Source of the DNA: Populus alba
Lineage: Eukaryota; Streptophyta; Magnoliopsida; Malpighiales; Salicaceae
DNA: 64,000 nucleotides
Assembly: GCF_005239225.2 (NCBI RefSeq)
Contig: NC_133289.1
Location: 14,740,889 to 14,804,888, forward strand
Reading direction: 5' to 3'
Below, in pieces: positions 20,691-32,889 of the stretch. The notes under the pieces were generated by a model. The model saw only the letters and a program-made list of their open reading frames with translations, did not search any database and was not told the origin of the DNA. Position 1 is the first letter of the stretch, and each line of letters opens with the position of its first letter. The position numbers and the translations under genes are program-made.

Positions 20691-22067
20691 TCATCTAAGT
20701 AAAAAGTTCTTCACTTCGTTCAAAAACTTTCCTTTGTCTTCGGTACTCCAGTGAGCTGGCAAATCTCCTGTTGCAAGAAAATTGATATTTTTAGCAAACC
20801 AAGGCATTGAACTGAGAGAAAGTAAGGATTCTTCAGGAAAGTAATCATCGATTGGTGTGATGTCAGATATCAAATCTGTTGTCACTCTTGACAAAAGATC
20901 GGCATCAATATTTTCGGTGCCTTTTTCATCCGTGATTTCTTCCTGAGAATAAATCATTTGCAAATCTTCATATTCATCCAACTCAATTTTACTCAAAGTA
21001 GATTCAAGTTGATCATGAACTAATTCTTCAATATGATCTACTTCTTGTAAATCATTATCATCTCCAGGCTGCTTGCAAACGTTGAAAATATTCATCTCTA
21101 ATGTCATGTTTCCAAAAGATAACTTCATGAGTCCATTCCTACAATTAATCAATGCATTAGAAGTTGCAAGAAACGGACGTCCTAAAATAATAGGAAATGA
21201 ATTACATGCTTCAACAGGTTGCGTGTCCAAGATAATAAAATCCACAGGATAAATGAATTTATCGACTTGTACTAACACATCTTCAATTATTCCTCTAGGC
21301 ACTTTTACAGATCTATCGGCGAGTAAAAGTGTTACAGAAGTTGGTTTTAACTCACCTAGATTGAGACTTTGAAAAACTGAATATGGAAGTAAATTCACAC
21401 TAGCTCCAAGATCAAGTAAGGCTCTTTCAATTTTATGTTCTCCAATAAAGCAAGAAATTGTAGGACAACCAGGGTCTTTATATTTCAAAGCATTATTGTT
21501 CTGAAGAATGGCACTTACTTGTTCGGCTAAAAAGGCTTTCTTTTTCACATTCAGTTTTCTCTTCACAGTGCACAGATCTTTCAAAAATTTAGCATAGGAA
21601 GGAACCTGTTTAATAGCATCCAACAAAGGTATATTGATCCTTACCTGTTTGAAAATTTCAAAGATTTCAGAGTTGTGACTAACTTTCCTTTGTTTGATCA
21701 TGGCATGAGGAAATGGAAGTGCTGGCGGGGAATCAGCCTTTTCTTTGCAATGTTCAGGTTCAACCCCTTCCTTACCCTCAGAGATAGACTCATCATCTTT
21801 CTCACAAGGTTCAAGAATAGGTTTTTCAATAACCTTACCACTACGAAGAGTGATGACTGATTTGACTTGATCCATGTGTTGGCTTCCAGAACTACTTGCA
21901 TTTGCATTGTATTGCCCCTTTGGATTTTGCTGTGGTTGAGAAGGAAACTTACCTTTCTCTTGGAAACTGAGAGCAGATGTTAATTTTGCAAGAGCATCTT
22001 TAAAATCGGTCATGCTTTGAGCAAGTTGAGTGTTGATTGTCTCCTGCTTTTCAATGAATGCATGCAA
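20691..22067 (-). CDS. Athila-like gag C-terminus and protease region, RT deleted
   Basis: 458 residues. Residues 1-60 are the C-terminal gag part (coiled-coil-like, then Q/P/N-rich). The protease domain lies at about 200-320 with ALLDLGASVNLLP (D219-L-G) and SFPIILGRPFLAT (about 290-301); DLGAS instead of D-T/S-G is normal for this lineage. After an acidic spacer the frame passes at about 20890-20910 from TENID straight into ADLLSR, which corresponds to the very end of RNase H, and continues MPWFAKNINFLATGDLP, the linker before integrase. The whole RT and RNase H core (normally 500-plus residues) is missing, cleanly and in frame. Confidence 0.85.
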   Translation of the reverse strand: MHAFIEKQETINTQLAQSMTDFKDALAKLTSALSFQEKGKFPSQPQQNPKGQYNANASSSGSQHMDQVKSVITLRSGKVIEKPILEPCEKDDESISEGKEGVEPEHCKEKADSPPALPFPHAMIKQRKVSHNSEIFEIFKQVRINIPLLDAIKQVPSYAKFLKDLCTVKRKLNVKKKAFLAEQVSAILQNNNALKYKDPGCPTISCFIGEHKIERALLDLGASVNLLPYSVFQSLNLGELKPTSVTLLLADRSVKVPRGIIEDVLVQVDKFIYPVDFIILDTQPVEACNSFPIILGRPFLATSNALINCRNGLMKLSFGNMTLEMNIFNVCKQPGDDNDLQEVDHIEELVHDQLESTLSKIELDEYEDLQMIYSQEEITDEKGTENIDADLLSRVTTDLISDITPIDDYFPEESLLSLSSMPWFAKNINFLATGDLPAHWSTEDKGKFLNEVKNFLLR

Positions 22068-22326
22068 TGTTTCCTCAAAATTTCTTCTAGGAGGTGGAGC
22101 ATAAGGAGGTGCATATCCATGAGAATTTGGAAATTATGGTGTGCTTGAAACGGTGGATGTGAAGTTTGTGCATTGTTGCTATCACTCTTCCAACTAAAAT
22201 TTGGGTGATTTCTCCAACCAGGGTTATATGTTTGTGAGTATGGGTTATGGTTGGGTCTTTTGGAAACTGTTTAAAGCATGGGCTTGTTCATGGAGGCATT
22301 CCTTGAAAGAAGGCAAAGTTGGACAA
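22068..22326 (-). other. Broken junction inside the Athila-like gag
   Basis: About 260 bases between the gag frame and the gag-protease frame. Stops occur in every minus-strand frame, though the text (tracts encoding Q, H and P) looks like gag linker. One or more indels here separate the two frames. Confidence 0.55.
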
Positions 22327-23280
22327 TCATTGGTTTGCATGCTCATTTGTTTCACAGATTTGACACACAATGTCTTGAACAGATTTTAATTGACCACTCT
22401 TTTTTAATTCTAGTGCCTCGACTTTTCTAGCTAAAGATGCAAACTTAGCTTGGAGGTCATGATCTTCCCTAAGGTTGTGCATACCCCCACTAGATGTATG
22501 AGGTTGAGTTTTACCTGGTGCCTCATAAGTACCTGTGGTGTCCCAATTTTGAGCATTTTCAGCTAGCAAGTCTAGGTACTCCATTGCTTCATTAGGGTCT
22601 TTATCTTCAAAAGTTCCATTGCACATCAATTCAACCATTTGCCTATCTCTAGGTGTTAAACCCTCATAAAAATGTGAAACCAATCTCCATGTTTCAAAAC
22701 CATGATGTGGGCAAGTATTAAGCAAATCTCGATACCTATCCCAACATTGGTAAAATGTTTCTCCTGACTTTTGAGTGAAAGTGATGATTTGTCTTTTGAA
22801 AGAGTTTGTTCTGTGAGATGGAAAAAACTTCTTTAAAAATTGTTGTTGCATATCATCCCAAGCACGAATGGATCCTGGTCTCAAATTTTGTAGCCATGTT
22901 TTAGCTTTATCTTTTAATGAAAAAGGAAAAAGCTTTAATCGAATGGTGTTCATGCTACAATTTGAGTCATTATAGGTATTACAAACCTCCTCAAATTCCC
23001 TTAAATGCAAGTATGGATTTTCTAAGTCTAAGCCATGAAAAGATGGTAAAAATTGAATAATGTCTGGCTTAAAATTAAAATGAGATGCATCAGGAGGGAA
23101 AACTATGCATGAGGGTGCACTTGTTCTTGTGGGATTCATGTGGTCTCTAAGTGTTCTCATACGGTTATTCTCATTATTCTCATTATGAAGTGATTGATTA
23201 TCTTCTTCGGCTATATTTTCTGAAAATGATGAGGATAGCCTACAAAGTCGACCACTTAATGTACGCGACCAAACTCTCAT
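22327..23280 (-). CDS. Athila-like gag
   Basis: 317 residues, start at MRVWSRTLSGR. The retrotransposon gag domain spans about 85-220: LENPYLHLREFEEVC (87-100... ), KLFPFSLKDKAKTWL (116-130), WDDMQQQFLKKFFP (141-154), FYQCWDRYRDLL (176-187), FYEGLTPRDRQMV (204-216). Gag forms the virus-like particle that packages element RNA. It ends QICETNEHANQ then TGA. No CCHC knuckle is seen, as is common in Athila-type elements. Confidence 0.88.
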   Translation of the reverse strand: MRVWSRTLSGRLCRLSSSFSENIAEEDNQSLHNENNENNRMRTLRDHMNPTRTSAPSCIVFPPDASHFNFKPDIIQFLPSFHGLDLENPYLHLREFEEVCNTYNDSNCSMNTIRLKLFPFSLKDKAKTWLQNLRPGSIRAWDDMQQQFLKKFFPSHRTNSFKRQIITFTQKSGETFYQCWDRYRDLLNTCPHHGFETWRLVSHFYEGLTPRDRQMVELMCNGTFEDKDPNEAMEYLDLLAENAQNWDTTGTYEAPGKTQPHTSSGGMHNLREDHDLQAKFASLARKVEALELKKSGQLKSVQDIVCQICETNEHANQ

Positions 23281-23396
23281 GCACTTGTAAGAAGAGAAGA
23301 AAAAGAAACAAAAGAAAACAAAAGAAACAAAGTTAAATAAAATGAAAAGTGAAAAGAGAAAATAAATAAATATTATAATTTATACAAGAATTTACC

Positions 23397-23414
23397 TCCC
23401 CGGCAACGGCGCCA
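23397..23414 (-). other. Primer-binding site for tRNA-Asp
   Basis: On the minus strand TGGCGCCGTTGCCGGGGA, an 18-base complement of the 3' end of plant tRNA-Asp(GUC), six bases inside the LTR. This is typical of Athila-type elements. Confidence 0.85.
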
Positions 23415-23420
23415 AAAACT

Positions 23421-25076
23421 TGACACGACCAAAAGCTTGATGTCTTTTCCCAAGTGCAGGAGTGTCGAAGTAATAAATAACCCAGTAAGATCGGGGGTCG
23501 AACCACAGAGAGGTTAATTGTATAAATTTATAAATAACAATACAACAACAACAATAACAACAATAACAATAATTATTATTATAATACTCAGTACGTGGCG
23601 TTGTTACACCTGAGAATGATCCAAAGATCGGGTCACAGGTTTCCAGCCTATATACTGAGTTTATGAAAAGATCAAAGGGATATATTACAGAATGTAAATA
23701 ACAACAACAACAATAATAAAAATAATAATAGTAGTAGTAGTAGCAATAGAAGAAGATGAAGAAATTAATGAGAACTTTGAGTTGGAAGATTAATGTAAGG
23801 ATTAAACAATGATAAAAAACGAATGTCAAGGTTAGAGGATCCACTAATGGTACTTCAAACAAGTATAATATAAACTCTTATTACTCAATTGGAAACCACA
23901 CATAAATGAGGTTCCAATCAGATTATAAATTGTTTAACATGATTACATTAGTTATCTTATTCGAAATAAAGCTAATACTTGTAAATGTTTGGCAGGCGTT
24001 CATGATTATAACTTATGTTAACAACAAATCAAGTCCCTTTCATAGCTCAGGTGTCGGTTATACCATACAGTATGGGCTATGAAAGTACCAAGTATTTGTT
24101 GTACCAAGTGTTATACAACATAAATCTAGATTAACCATTTAACAAGCAAAGTATTAAAAGTGAACAAGATAACAAATATAAAACATGTTAGTATCCATCG
24201 TTAAGGTCCATGTTAAGTTTATATTATACTTATTCTTACACCATTAGTGTGCCCTTTTCACCTTGACATAATTAACTTAGCTAAACATAATGAAAGAAAG
24301 AAACATAAATAAACAAGATAAGAACATAAATGAGAAAGAAGTTAACTAAGTAAAAGAAAGGAAATGAAGTGCATAAACTTGATATTAATGAAAGCAAAAC
24401 ATAAGCAATACAAAGAGAGAAAGCAAGAGCATGATCTTGATCTGGAAACCAAGATGCCTCAATACATGGTAAGTGCCTCCTTTTATAGGCCAAAATTTGG
24501 AACTATTGATTTGTTGACTAATTGATGAGTGGGTGGCCATATCTTGACTTGATAACAATCCTTATCTTGTCTGAACAAGACGTCATTGCTAACATCATAA
24601 TTTGCCCAGAATCCTCAGGAATGTTCTAGGAAATTGTCTCAGCTTTCCAACAAAAAAAAGATGAGGTTCATTTGGACTTCTAGAACTCAAGATATGGGCT
24701 GAACACTAAATAGTGTCTGGGCTGCAGGACAGCTTCGGACTTCTTCGTTGTTCCTATATTTTTGGACTTGAAAACGGCCTTCTTAGATCTTGGTGTCCAA
24801 ATGAAAGTTGTAGGCCTATGTTTTACCTTTCCATCCATATAATATGGACCTAAATCCGAGATCTAGAGCTCCAGATATGATCCAATTACCGAGCACTGTT
24901 CCGGTTTGGACTGCACCAACATCTCTTTTCTAAGTTTGGCCATCTCTTTGTCCTTTAAACTTTCAATGCTTAAACTCATCAATCAATCCTTTTATTTATA
25001 GTGATAGTCCTGCATTTAAAATGAGCATTTACCATAAATTAAGGTATCTTATAATATTAAACTTGTTATTATAAAA
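23421..25076 (-). repeat. Athila-like 5' LTR (right), cut by the assembly gap
   Basis: Matches 15598 to about 17247 almost base for base; differences are mostly single-base length changes in homopolymers, plus aaaatgg/aatatgg and gcgcc/gcacc. It runs into N at 25077; about 87 bases of LTR are missing. Confidence 0.92.
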
Positions 25077-25576
25077 NNNNNNNNNNNNNNNNNNNNNNNN
25101 NNNNNNNNNNNNNNNNNNNNNNNNNNNNNNNNNNNNNNNNNNNNNNNNNNNNNNNNNNNNNNNNNNNNNNNNNNNNNNNNNNNNNNNNNNNNNNNNNNNN
25201 NNNNNNNNNNNNNNNNNNNNNNNNNNNNNNNNNNNNNNNNNNNNNNNNNNNNNNNNNNNNNNNNNNNNNNNNNNNNNNNNNNNNNNNNNNNNNNNNNNNN
25301 NNNNNNNNNNNNNNNNNNNNNNNNNNNNNNNNNNNNNNNNNNNNNNNNNNNNNNNNNNNNNNNNNNNNNNNNNNNNNNNNNNNNNNNNNNNNNNNNNNNN
25401 NNNNNNNNNNNNNNNNNNNNNNNNNNNNNNNNNNNNNNNNNNNNNNNNNNNNNNNNNNNNNNNNNNNNNNNNNNNNNNNNNNNNNNNNNNNNNNNNNNNN
25501 NNNNNNNNNNNNNNNNNNNNNNNNNNNNNNNNNNNNNNNNNNNNNNNNNNNNNNNNNNNNNNNNNNNNNNNNNNNN
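25077..25576. other. Assembly gap, 500 N
   Basis: Exactly 500 N, so probably a placeholder of unknown true length. It should contain the last ~87 bases of the Athila-like LTR, a CTTCA target duplication and the last ~150 bases of the interrupted chromovirus LTR. Protein frames spanning it are artefacts. Confidence 0.98.
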
Positions 25577-25740
25577 TTAAGTCTAACAATCACGTCAGGC
25601 CCAAACACCTTATGTTTGGGTTTGACAACTATATCAGACCCAAGTACTCAAGTCTTGCAACCATGTTTGAGGCTGACATGATTGTCAAACCCAAGTTACT
25701 TTAGGGTTGGCAACAATGTTTTGAGTCTGGCATTAAAAAC
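25577..25740. repeat. Degenerate short-motif repeat cluster, part 1
   Basis: Variants of 'gtttgggtttgacaa', 'ggcccaaacac', 'tcaaacccaagt' alternate on both strands (cccaa / ttggg), giving hairpin-prone sequence. A related cluster follows at 26377-26570. It looks like a decayed minisatellite. Confidence 0.45.
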
Positions 25741-25921
25741 AAAAAAAAAAGGAAATGGATTTGACGTGGTGTTATGCCCAAGTGCTAGGTAAAAAATAAT
25801 AGTGCACAAACCTAAATCTATATTTTAAAATTTTAAGGATCAATTAATTGGTTTTATTGAACTACAGATAAAGGGAATAAGTTGTAATTAATGCTTTCAA
25901 GCTCGCTTTTTATTGTTTAAG
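25741..25921. other. AT-rich intergenic, nothing recognised
   Basis: Short AT-rich stretch between the repeat cluster and the MITE fragment; no coding or structural signal seen. Confidence 0.5.
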
Positions 25922-26330
25922 CATAGTTATCAAATCCGACCCGTCATGTCTAGTCAACCCAGGACTCGTGTGACCTATTAATCCTGTAGAAACCTTTTTA
26001 TTTTCAAACATGTTTTCCCCCCTAGCTAGAGCCTTTTTTTTTTTTTTTTTTCCATCTTTTTTAGTTGGTTATTAACTCATATCAAAGTTCAATATATAAA
26101 TACTAAAAGAATATTTTATTTTTCAATGTAAGATTTGAAGCTCATTAAATGTGAGATAAAAAAAATATTTTTGGTTTAAATACTTCAACTTAATAGGATA
26201 AAAATAATATCTTTTCAATGTTGGATAAAAAAACCTTCTGAAATAATCTTTTAAAATTATATCCACAATGATTATTTCTTAATTTTTTTCATATAAAATA
26301 TTAAAACCTTAAATTTTTTTTTTTTCTGGG
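25922..26330 (-). mobile_element. Fragment of MITE-like element (same family as 35335-36081)
   Basis: Begins CATAGTTATCAAATCCGACCCG, matching one terminus of the element at 35335-36081. Its interior (ttagttggttattaactc ... ttcaatgttggataaaaaaac) is the reverse complement of that element's interior (for example 35527-35850). The other terminus is not recognisable, so it is truncated or decayed. Confidence 0.5.
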
Positions 26331-26376
26331 ATTGACTCACGTTAGGCTTAGCCTAAGAAAATGTCACACATGCACT

Positions 26377-26570
26377 TGCGTCTAACAATCACAATAGGCC
26401 CAAGCTATTTGAGTATGACAACTATGTTTGGTTTTGACATGAGTATCAAACCTAGACATGGGTCTGGTATGGCTGGCAAACCCAAGATGTTTGGGTCTGG
26501 TATGCTAGACCCATGGATCATGGGTCTGATATGATAGCTAGATCCAAGGCATCGAAGTCTGGTAAAAAGT
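26377..26570. repeat. Degenerate short-motif repeat cluster, part 2
   Basis: Words such as 'gggtctggtatg', 'gcaaacccaag', 'tagacccatgg' recur at 15-25 base spacing. Same composition as 25577-25740; the two may be one array split by the MITE-like fragment. Confidence 0.45.
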
Positions 26571-29500
26571 TACGTGGAGATTTAAAAATTAACTCACTTT
26601 ATTAAGTTTAATAACAGTAGTAAAACATTCTCCATGTTCTTAATAATTTTTTACATTTTAAAAAAAATTGATATTAACCCGTTGCAAAGCACAAACCAAT
26701 ATACTAATATTTATTAACTCTCGTGTATACAAAAAGTATAAAAAGAATGTACTATTTCAGTCGGTTGCATCAATTAATAATTTTATGAAGTCCAAAAATT
26801 ATTCATCCAAAAAATATATCAACTAACTATTCTATTTCAATATATGTCAAGTTAAAATTAACCCTTTTGGCAGCTTCAAAATTGATTATGATTATTATAT
26901 ATTTTAAACGTCTTCATGAATATTTTCATTTTATTATAAATATATATTCATAAAAAAATAATGATTTAAATTCTGGAAGAAAAATATATATATTTTTATA
27001 GCCAAAATTCTCTTTTTATATTCATTTATTTTTTATCTTAACAAAACATGTCCTTCTTTTTATTAGGAACATGATTTTTTTTGAATAAAAAACAAAATCA
27101 ATTAAAATATTATTTATAAAAACTTTCAATAATTTAAATTCAATAGAAAAAAGATGTATCTCTTTAATTAAAAGCCATTTTTTCATGTATTTTTTTTTTT
27201 TTATGAAAATATTTTTTTTATTCCAGAAAAAATTACCTTTTAAATAAAAACATATCATGATTTGAAAAACAAGTTTCAATTGATAAAAAAAATCATGTCT
27301 CTATAATGTTTAAGTGAATGTATGAAAAAAAATAAAAGAATAATTAATTTGATAAATTATATAATAATTAACAATTAAAAAAGTAAATATTTTATCCTTG
27401 TCAATGAGAAACCTTTTTAAAAAAACTTCATATATAATTATTCATAAAATAAGTTTTAATATTACCGTCAAAATCTCCTATCTTATTCGAAAACGATAAC
27501 ATTATCAGATAACTTTTTAAATATTATTTGAGTAATTTTATTTTTAGAAAAATAATTCTAAAATAAAAAAAATTAAGAGTTGAAGGGTCATTTAAAAAAA
27601 AGCCAAGCTCGTCTGGATATGCAAGGACAGATCCTAACATTTGGTTTCAAAGAAAAAAGCCTCGGCGTGCTTGCTTTTTGAACCCCCAAAACTCAATGTT
27701 CAGCTTGTTTTCACCTAAAACATATAATAGGAATATCAAGAACCCTATTGTCAATTCAAAAACAATATTCAATTAGTCTAGAACCTCAAAATCAAATTAA
27801 TTTTTATTTTATTTTGGACTCCAACTTAATTTTCCCCACATGATTAAAAGGACAAAATCATATTTATTAAACTTCTTTTTCTCCTAGGTGAACTTGTTAA
27901 GGAAATATCAATATTTATTTTGGTCAAAACTTGATCAATCAAAAGCTTTTTCTTTCCTTTCCTTTTCTAATGTCTTTTTAACCCCTCACTCAACCTATAA
28001 GGACAAAAAAAAAAAAAAAAAAAAAACAAATGAAGTTCAAATTAAAATATGAAAACCTAAAAGTACAAGAACCATTATGAAAAATGAAGATAACAAAAAT
28101 GAAATGCCACCAAAACTATAGGGATAAAAATATGAAAATATGAAAAATCTAGTTTTTCAAAATGGATTTTTATAGCCCAATGAACAGTGGTATTCCATTA
28201 TATTTTAGTACAATACTAGTTATTTACCCGCCCATAATTTTCAAAATCTATTTGTATTTAGTTCTTTTACAATCAATATAGATAATTTATACGAAAGATT
28301 TTATGATTTTTTTAAAGATATATATCTTATGAACAAATTATTATTCTCTTATTAATGCATTTTTTTACCAAATTTTTTTATTACTAGCATGTTATTTTAA
28401 TAATGTCTCAATATTTATATGCAATTAAAAGAAAAGAATTAATATAAGAAAATATTGTAAAATATTTATAATAAAAATATAAATTTAGAAAAATTTCTTT
28501 GAATATTCATCTTCAAAGAAATAATTGTTAATACTATATAAAGAAAAAAAATAAAATCTTATTTGAAAACAAAGGAAAAATTAAATGAAATTTAATGGAA
28601 TAATATTTTAAATAAAATTTGAATTATATTTTTATTATGAATCTTAATTAAAATTTAAGAAACAAAATCAATAAAAGAACCAAAGGACTATATAAAAAAA
28701 AGGTCACACACCTAAGTTTGTATGGTTGGACGTACATGCCTAGCCTAATACAAAGAAGCCTATAATTGCATGGACTTGGAAGGTTAGACCTGTGTGTATG
28801 ACCTTCATGTTTTTTTTTTTTTTTTTCTTAGTTTAATAAGAACAGATACCATGTTATCTAACCTATTTTTTATTTTATAAAATAAACAAACAACATATAA
28901 TATGTAGCTTTAAAATAATATGTTGTTAATTGGTAAAGATTCTGACCATTGAAAATAGTTAAAAAATTCCTAAAAACTCATTTCAATCATTTGTTTTTTT
29001 TTTTTATCTAAAAAATATATAAGAAATCACCATAAGCACCTAAATAAATCAGGTTTTTTTTTTATTATTTATATCACATAACACCCTTAAATAAGTCAAA
29101 ATCTCAAAATTAAATAGAAAAAAACACTTTTTCCAAGCTTCGATTTATTTTTAACGGAAAAATTAATGTTTTAAAAACACTTAAATATTATTCTTCTTAT
29201 AAAAAGGAATCCAATTTCATAAAGATTGATTTATTTTTTATTTTGTTTAAAATTTAATTAACCGGGAGTTTTCTCTCTCCTCCCTTCATTTTCAATGAAC
29301 TTCTTCTCTCTTTTATTTTCAAAAACTCCAAGATTGAGACTTACAACAAATAGAGTTTATGATCAAATTATAAATTCATAGAACTTAAGGGATTAAAAAT
29401 GGGCAAAAGAAAAATTTTAGACAAAAATGAATTTTTTTGCAAGAATTTGAAAAGAGCCCATTACATTTTTTTTTGTTTCTTATTTTAGCCCTCTTAATTT

Positions 29501-32500
29501 CTCTTAATTTTTTTAATACTATAAATTGAAATCTCATTTCATGAACTGATCTCTAATTCAATTTTGAAATTTCTTTAAACACCTTAAATTATCAAGAAAT
29601 GAAGGGAAAAGAAAACACCAAGACATAAAATATCACAAACATCATATGGAAACATAAGTTAGGAAAAAAAAAGTTAGTGAATTAAAAAAATAACATTGTC
29701 CATTGAAAAATACCATCCACGTACAAAGAACAGAGGAAAAATAAAAAGAACAGTAAAAGACAATTTTGTTTTAGATGTATGGTATAATTGTATAATGGTG
29801 TAGTTGAAGAGAAAAAATACAATTAATTTTTAAATTATTCTCCTTTTGCCAAAGTTTTCACCATCTTGGGCTTAAAATTATGTGATTGATGAAATTGTGT
29901 TCAGCCACTAAAGAAAAATCCTTTTAGCTTCAATGAGCAGCATAAATTCAATCTTGTATCATTTACATTCACACCATGACTTGATCAACATCTCATATCA
30001 AATTATTCAACTTTTGAAAAAATCACATCCTCAATAAAGAACATAATTTCCCTTTTCAAGACAGGCTCCACCATTAGATTTCTAGTTCTACGATATACAT
30101 TCCACATTATTATGTTCATCTTTTCCTTTGTCACCAGACAAGCAGCTGAGAACTGAAGTCCTGCCACCACTAGCTAGCCAAGAAGGAAAAAAAAAAAGGT
30201 TCGCAAAATTCTGCACTCGTGTGATTTATGTGATCCTGTCTATGCATGTGCAAGAAAACCCATCACAATCTACCGAGAAAATCTGTCCATGATTCTGTAG
30301 GCGCCGCAAATCCATGGAGGAGGCCCCTCCGTGGTCTGCTCCTCCCCCAATTGTATGCATCTCACCGTCCTCCTTTTCAGTGCCACTCTGTTTCTTCTAC
30401 CGTCTTTGACCACCAATCACAAATGATCGAATTCTGATGGTCCATGCGCCTTGCATATTGTCTAGGAGAAGTCCATAAGCTCTAATATTTGTCAAGTTCG
30501 TTTATCTCCAGCCAGCCCTAATAGACTTTCCTGCCATTCAGTTCTCGTTCTTTCATCCCTGCTCGGTATTGATTTTAAAGCCCTTCCATTAAAATTTTTA
30601 GGTTGCAGTTTCTTTCGTATGAGATCTATAATTACATATGTTAGTCTCTTTTAATTACGTGATAAAGACCTAAAAAAAGGATTGCATTACTCAATCCTCT
30701 TCTTCTAGCCATTCATTATCATTCAGAATAACATGCATGGATTATATATCATATATAAACACAAAAAATTACTACATTATAATATAATGTTATTAATTAT
30801 ATGCATATTTAATTTTAGGTCGGCAAGTTGCTATAGGTGCAATTTTATTTGGACCTACACAGGTCTGTTTCATATCTTCTTTATTTTTGTGTCAAATAAT
30901 ATATAAATTAATGGAATACTGATTGGGTCCAAAGCATAGTATAGCATAGCATACTATTAAGCTGATAGCTTAACAACTATAAGAATATATGGGCTATACT
31001 ATTAAGCATACTATAAGAATCAATAGAGGCAAACCTTTTTCTATTACCAAGTCTACTCATAGAATTTCACTATATAAATCTTTGATGATTCTATTTTCAT
31101 ATATATTCCACAATTTCCATAAAATAAAATTTTCATTTTTATGAGAATATTAGCGAAGGGAAAGGTGCTTATACCAATTAACACGTGGCAGATTACAAGT
31201 ACTATCCTACGAAGAGAGACTTTTCGAAACAAAAAAGCAAGAATTCCAAAGGCACAATTGTCGTAATGTGATTACAAAATACAAACAAACAACAGCCCAG
31301 CGAGGACTTTGAATAGTGTAGAAGAGCTTGGAAAGGATAAATACATAGGTGTCCACACAATAACGAGTCCGCCATTGCAATCTCTATCAAACAAGCATCA
31401 TCATCACTTGAGTCGACAATTAACATAACACACACACACCTAACATGATCAAAACCTGCATGCAATCTCTATCACACTTGAGTCTTGAGATTCCTTTATC
31501 CATATTATTTTTCATTGTGACCGTGCTGTGGGTTATATATTTTTTATTTTTTATAAAAATAATTATATATACAAATTTTTTCAATATATTTCTATAATTT
31601 AAAAAATCTATGATTAAATTAAATTTTTATAAATACATGTAATTAAATAAACTGAGAATTATATTATGCAAATAAATATCGTTCATTTTGATAGCCTAAA
31701 TCGGTGTTAACGACACTCTTCTCTATATATCATTAGAATTCGACGACTTTTCTCTCTCTTCTCTCAATTATAGAATAAAAGATAACAAAAATAAATTTTT
31801 ACACCAAAATTGAATTGGAAAAACATTGAGATACTAAAATTGTATAATTTGTGTGATTTTGAAAGTTCAAGAACTATAATGCATCTTTTACAAAACTTAT
31901 GACATACCATCTATATTTGGTGCTTTTTTCATTTTGGTTCTTTTTTTTTTCAATCTCATCTTCTTATAAGAAATCAAAATTAATTGGTCTTTAATTAGAA
32001 CTAAATCGCTGAAAAAATATATATTTTGAGGGCCTAATTGAAAAATATAAAATTTTACATAATCCATCTATAATAATATGTAAGAAGATAAATGGTAGAG
32101 CTTTGAACAATGAAAAACTCAACTCGTATAGAATTATACTTAATCTTTTGATTTTACAAAATAAAATATTGAAAATGATTTATTCAATTAGCCGACGAAA
32201 GCTGACGGTGAAACACAGCAGTGAAATTATTCTTTCATACTTTTTTATTACAGATCAGATAAACTTTTTTTTTTTTTCACTTCATTGTCTGCCAGATTGG
32301 CTAATGCTTCATAACAATATCTATATCTATCGCTTGTTTGTTTAAATTTAAGTCTATGCATTTAAGAATTAGGTGGAAATTAAAATTATATTTGGTATGA
32401 CTTTTATAAATTAATTTAAGTTTTTTTTAAAAAAAATTATAAATATGGTCGGCTAGCAATAACTTTTAACTTTTAAAAAAAACTTGTTATAAATTTGAGA

Positions 32501-32889
32501 CAAAATGCTGCTTTAATCAAAAACTAAAATTATCAAACTTATGGATTCTAATTTATAGTACATATTTTCTTTACAAAAAATTATTTTCAATAATTTATTT
32601 AATTAAAATATAAATTGAACATTATCAAATTAGACATGCATAAACTTTTCTCTATCATTTAGAAATAATTTAGCTACATTCATATCAAAAAAAATTTTAT
32701 ATATTTTGATTGAACAATTGATGTCTATAGCCTTTTCTTTTTCCACTCTTTTAAGATAATCTAATTAATTAATAAAAAATTAGATCATTCACAAAGTTGT
32801 TAATTTTATTCTCTTTTATTTAAAATGGATGATATAACCTATTTTAATTTAAAAAATAAGAAAAAGATTTTTTTGTTTTTAACTCAATC
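26571..32889. other. AT-rich intergenic region, no gene recognised
   Basis: Very AT-rich with long A or T runs (27189, 28005-28026, 28811-28826). Short frames at 30246-30437, 31202-31465 and 32103-32345 have no recognisable domain and the composition of chance frames. 30120-30560 is somewhat less AT-rich. No LTR pair, tRNA or coding exon seen. Confidence 0.5.

Larger units (their letters stand above)
15598..25076 (-). mobile_element. Non-autonomous Athila-like Ty3/gypsy element carrying a LOG gene
   Basis: Read on the minus strand: 5' LTR (23421 into the gap), PBS for tRNA-Asp, gag, protease region, a remnant of the RNase H tail and integrase zinc region, integrase C-terminus, an unrecognised ORF, an intronless LOG-like sequence, a 151-bp-spaced repeat pair, polypurine tract, 3' LTR (15598-17334). 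The tRNA-Asp PBS, the long LTR of 1.7 kb, the protease DLGAS motif and the spacer coding space after pol fit Athila/Tat-type elements; Athila is my best match. RT, most of RNase H and the integrase core are deleted, so it must rely on enzymes from another element. Its LTRs are nearly identical, so its last transposition was recent. Confidence 0.9.

Noticed and set aside
20691..22067. DLGAS as a broken protease active site
   Set aside because: Athila/Tat-type proteases normally have D-L-G here, so it is not evidence of decay.
25029..25608. Long minus-strand frames across the gap
   Set aside because: They consist of N; artefacts.
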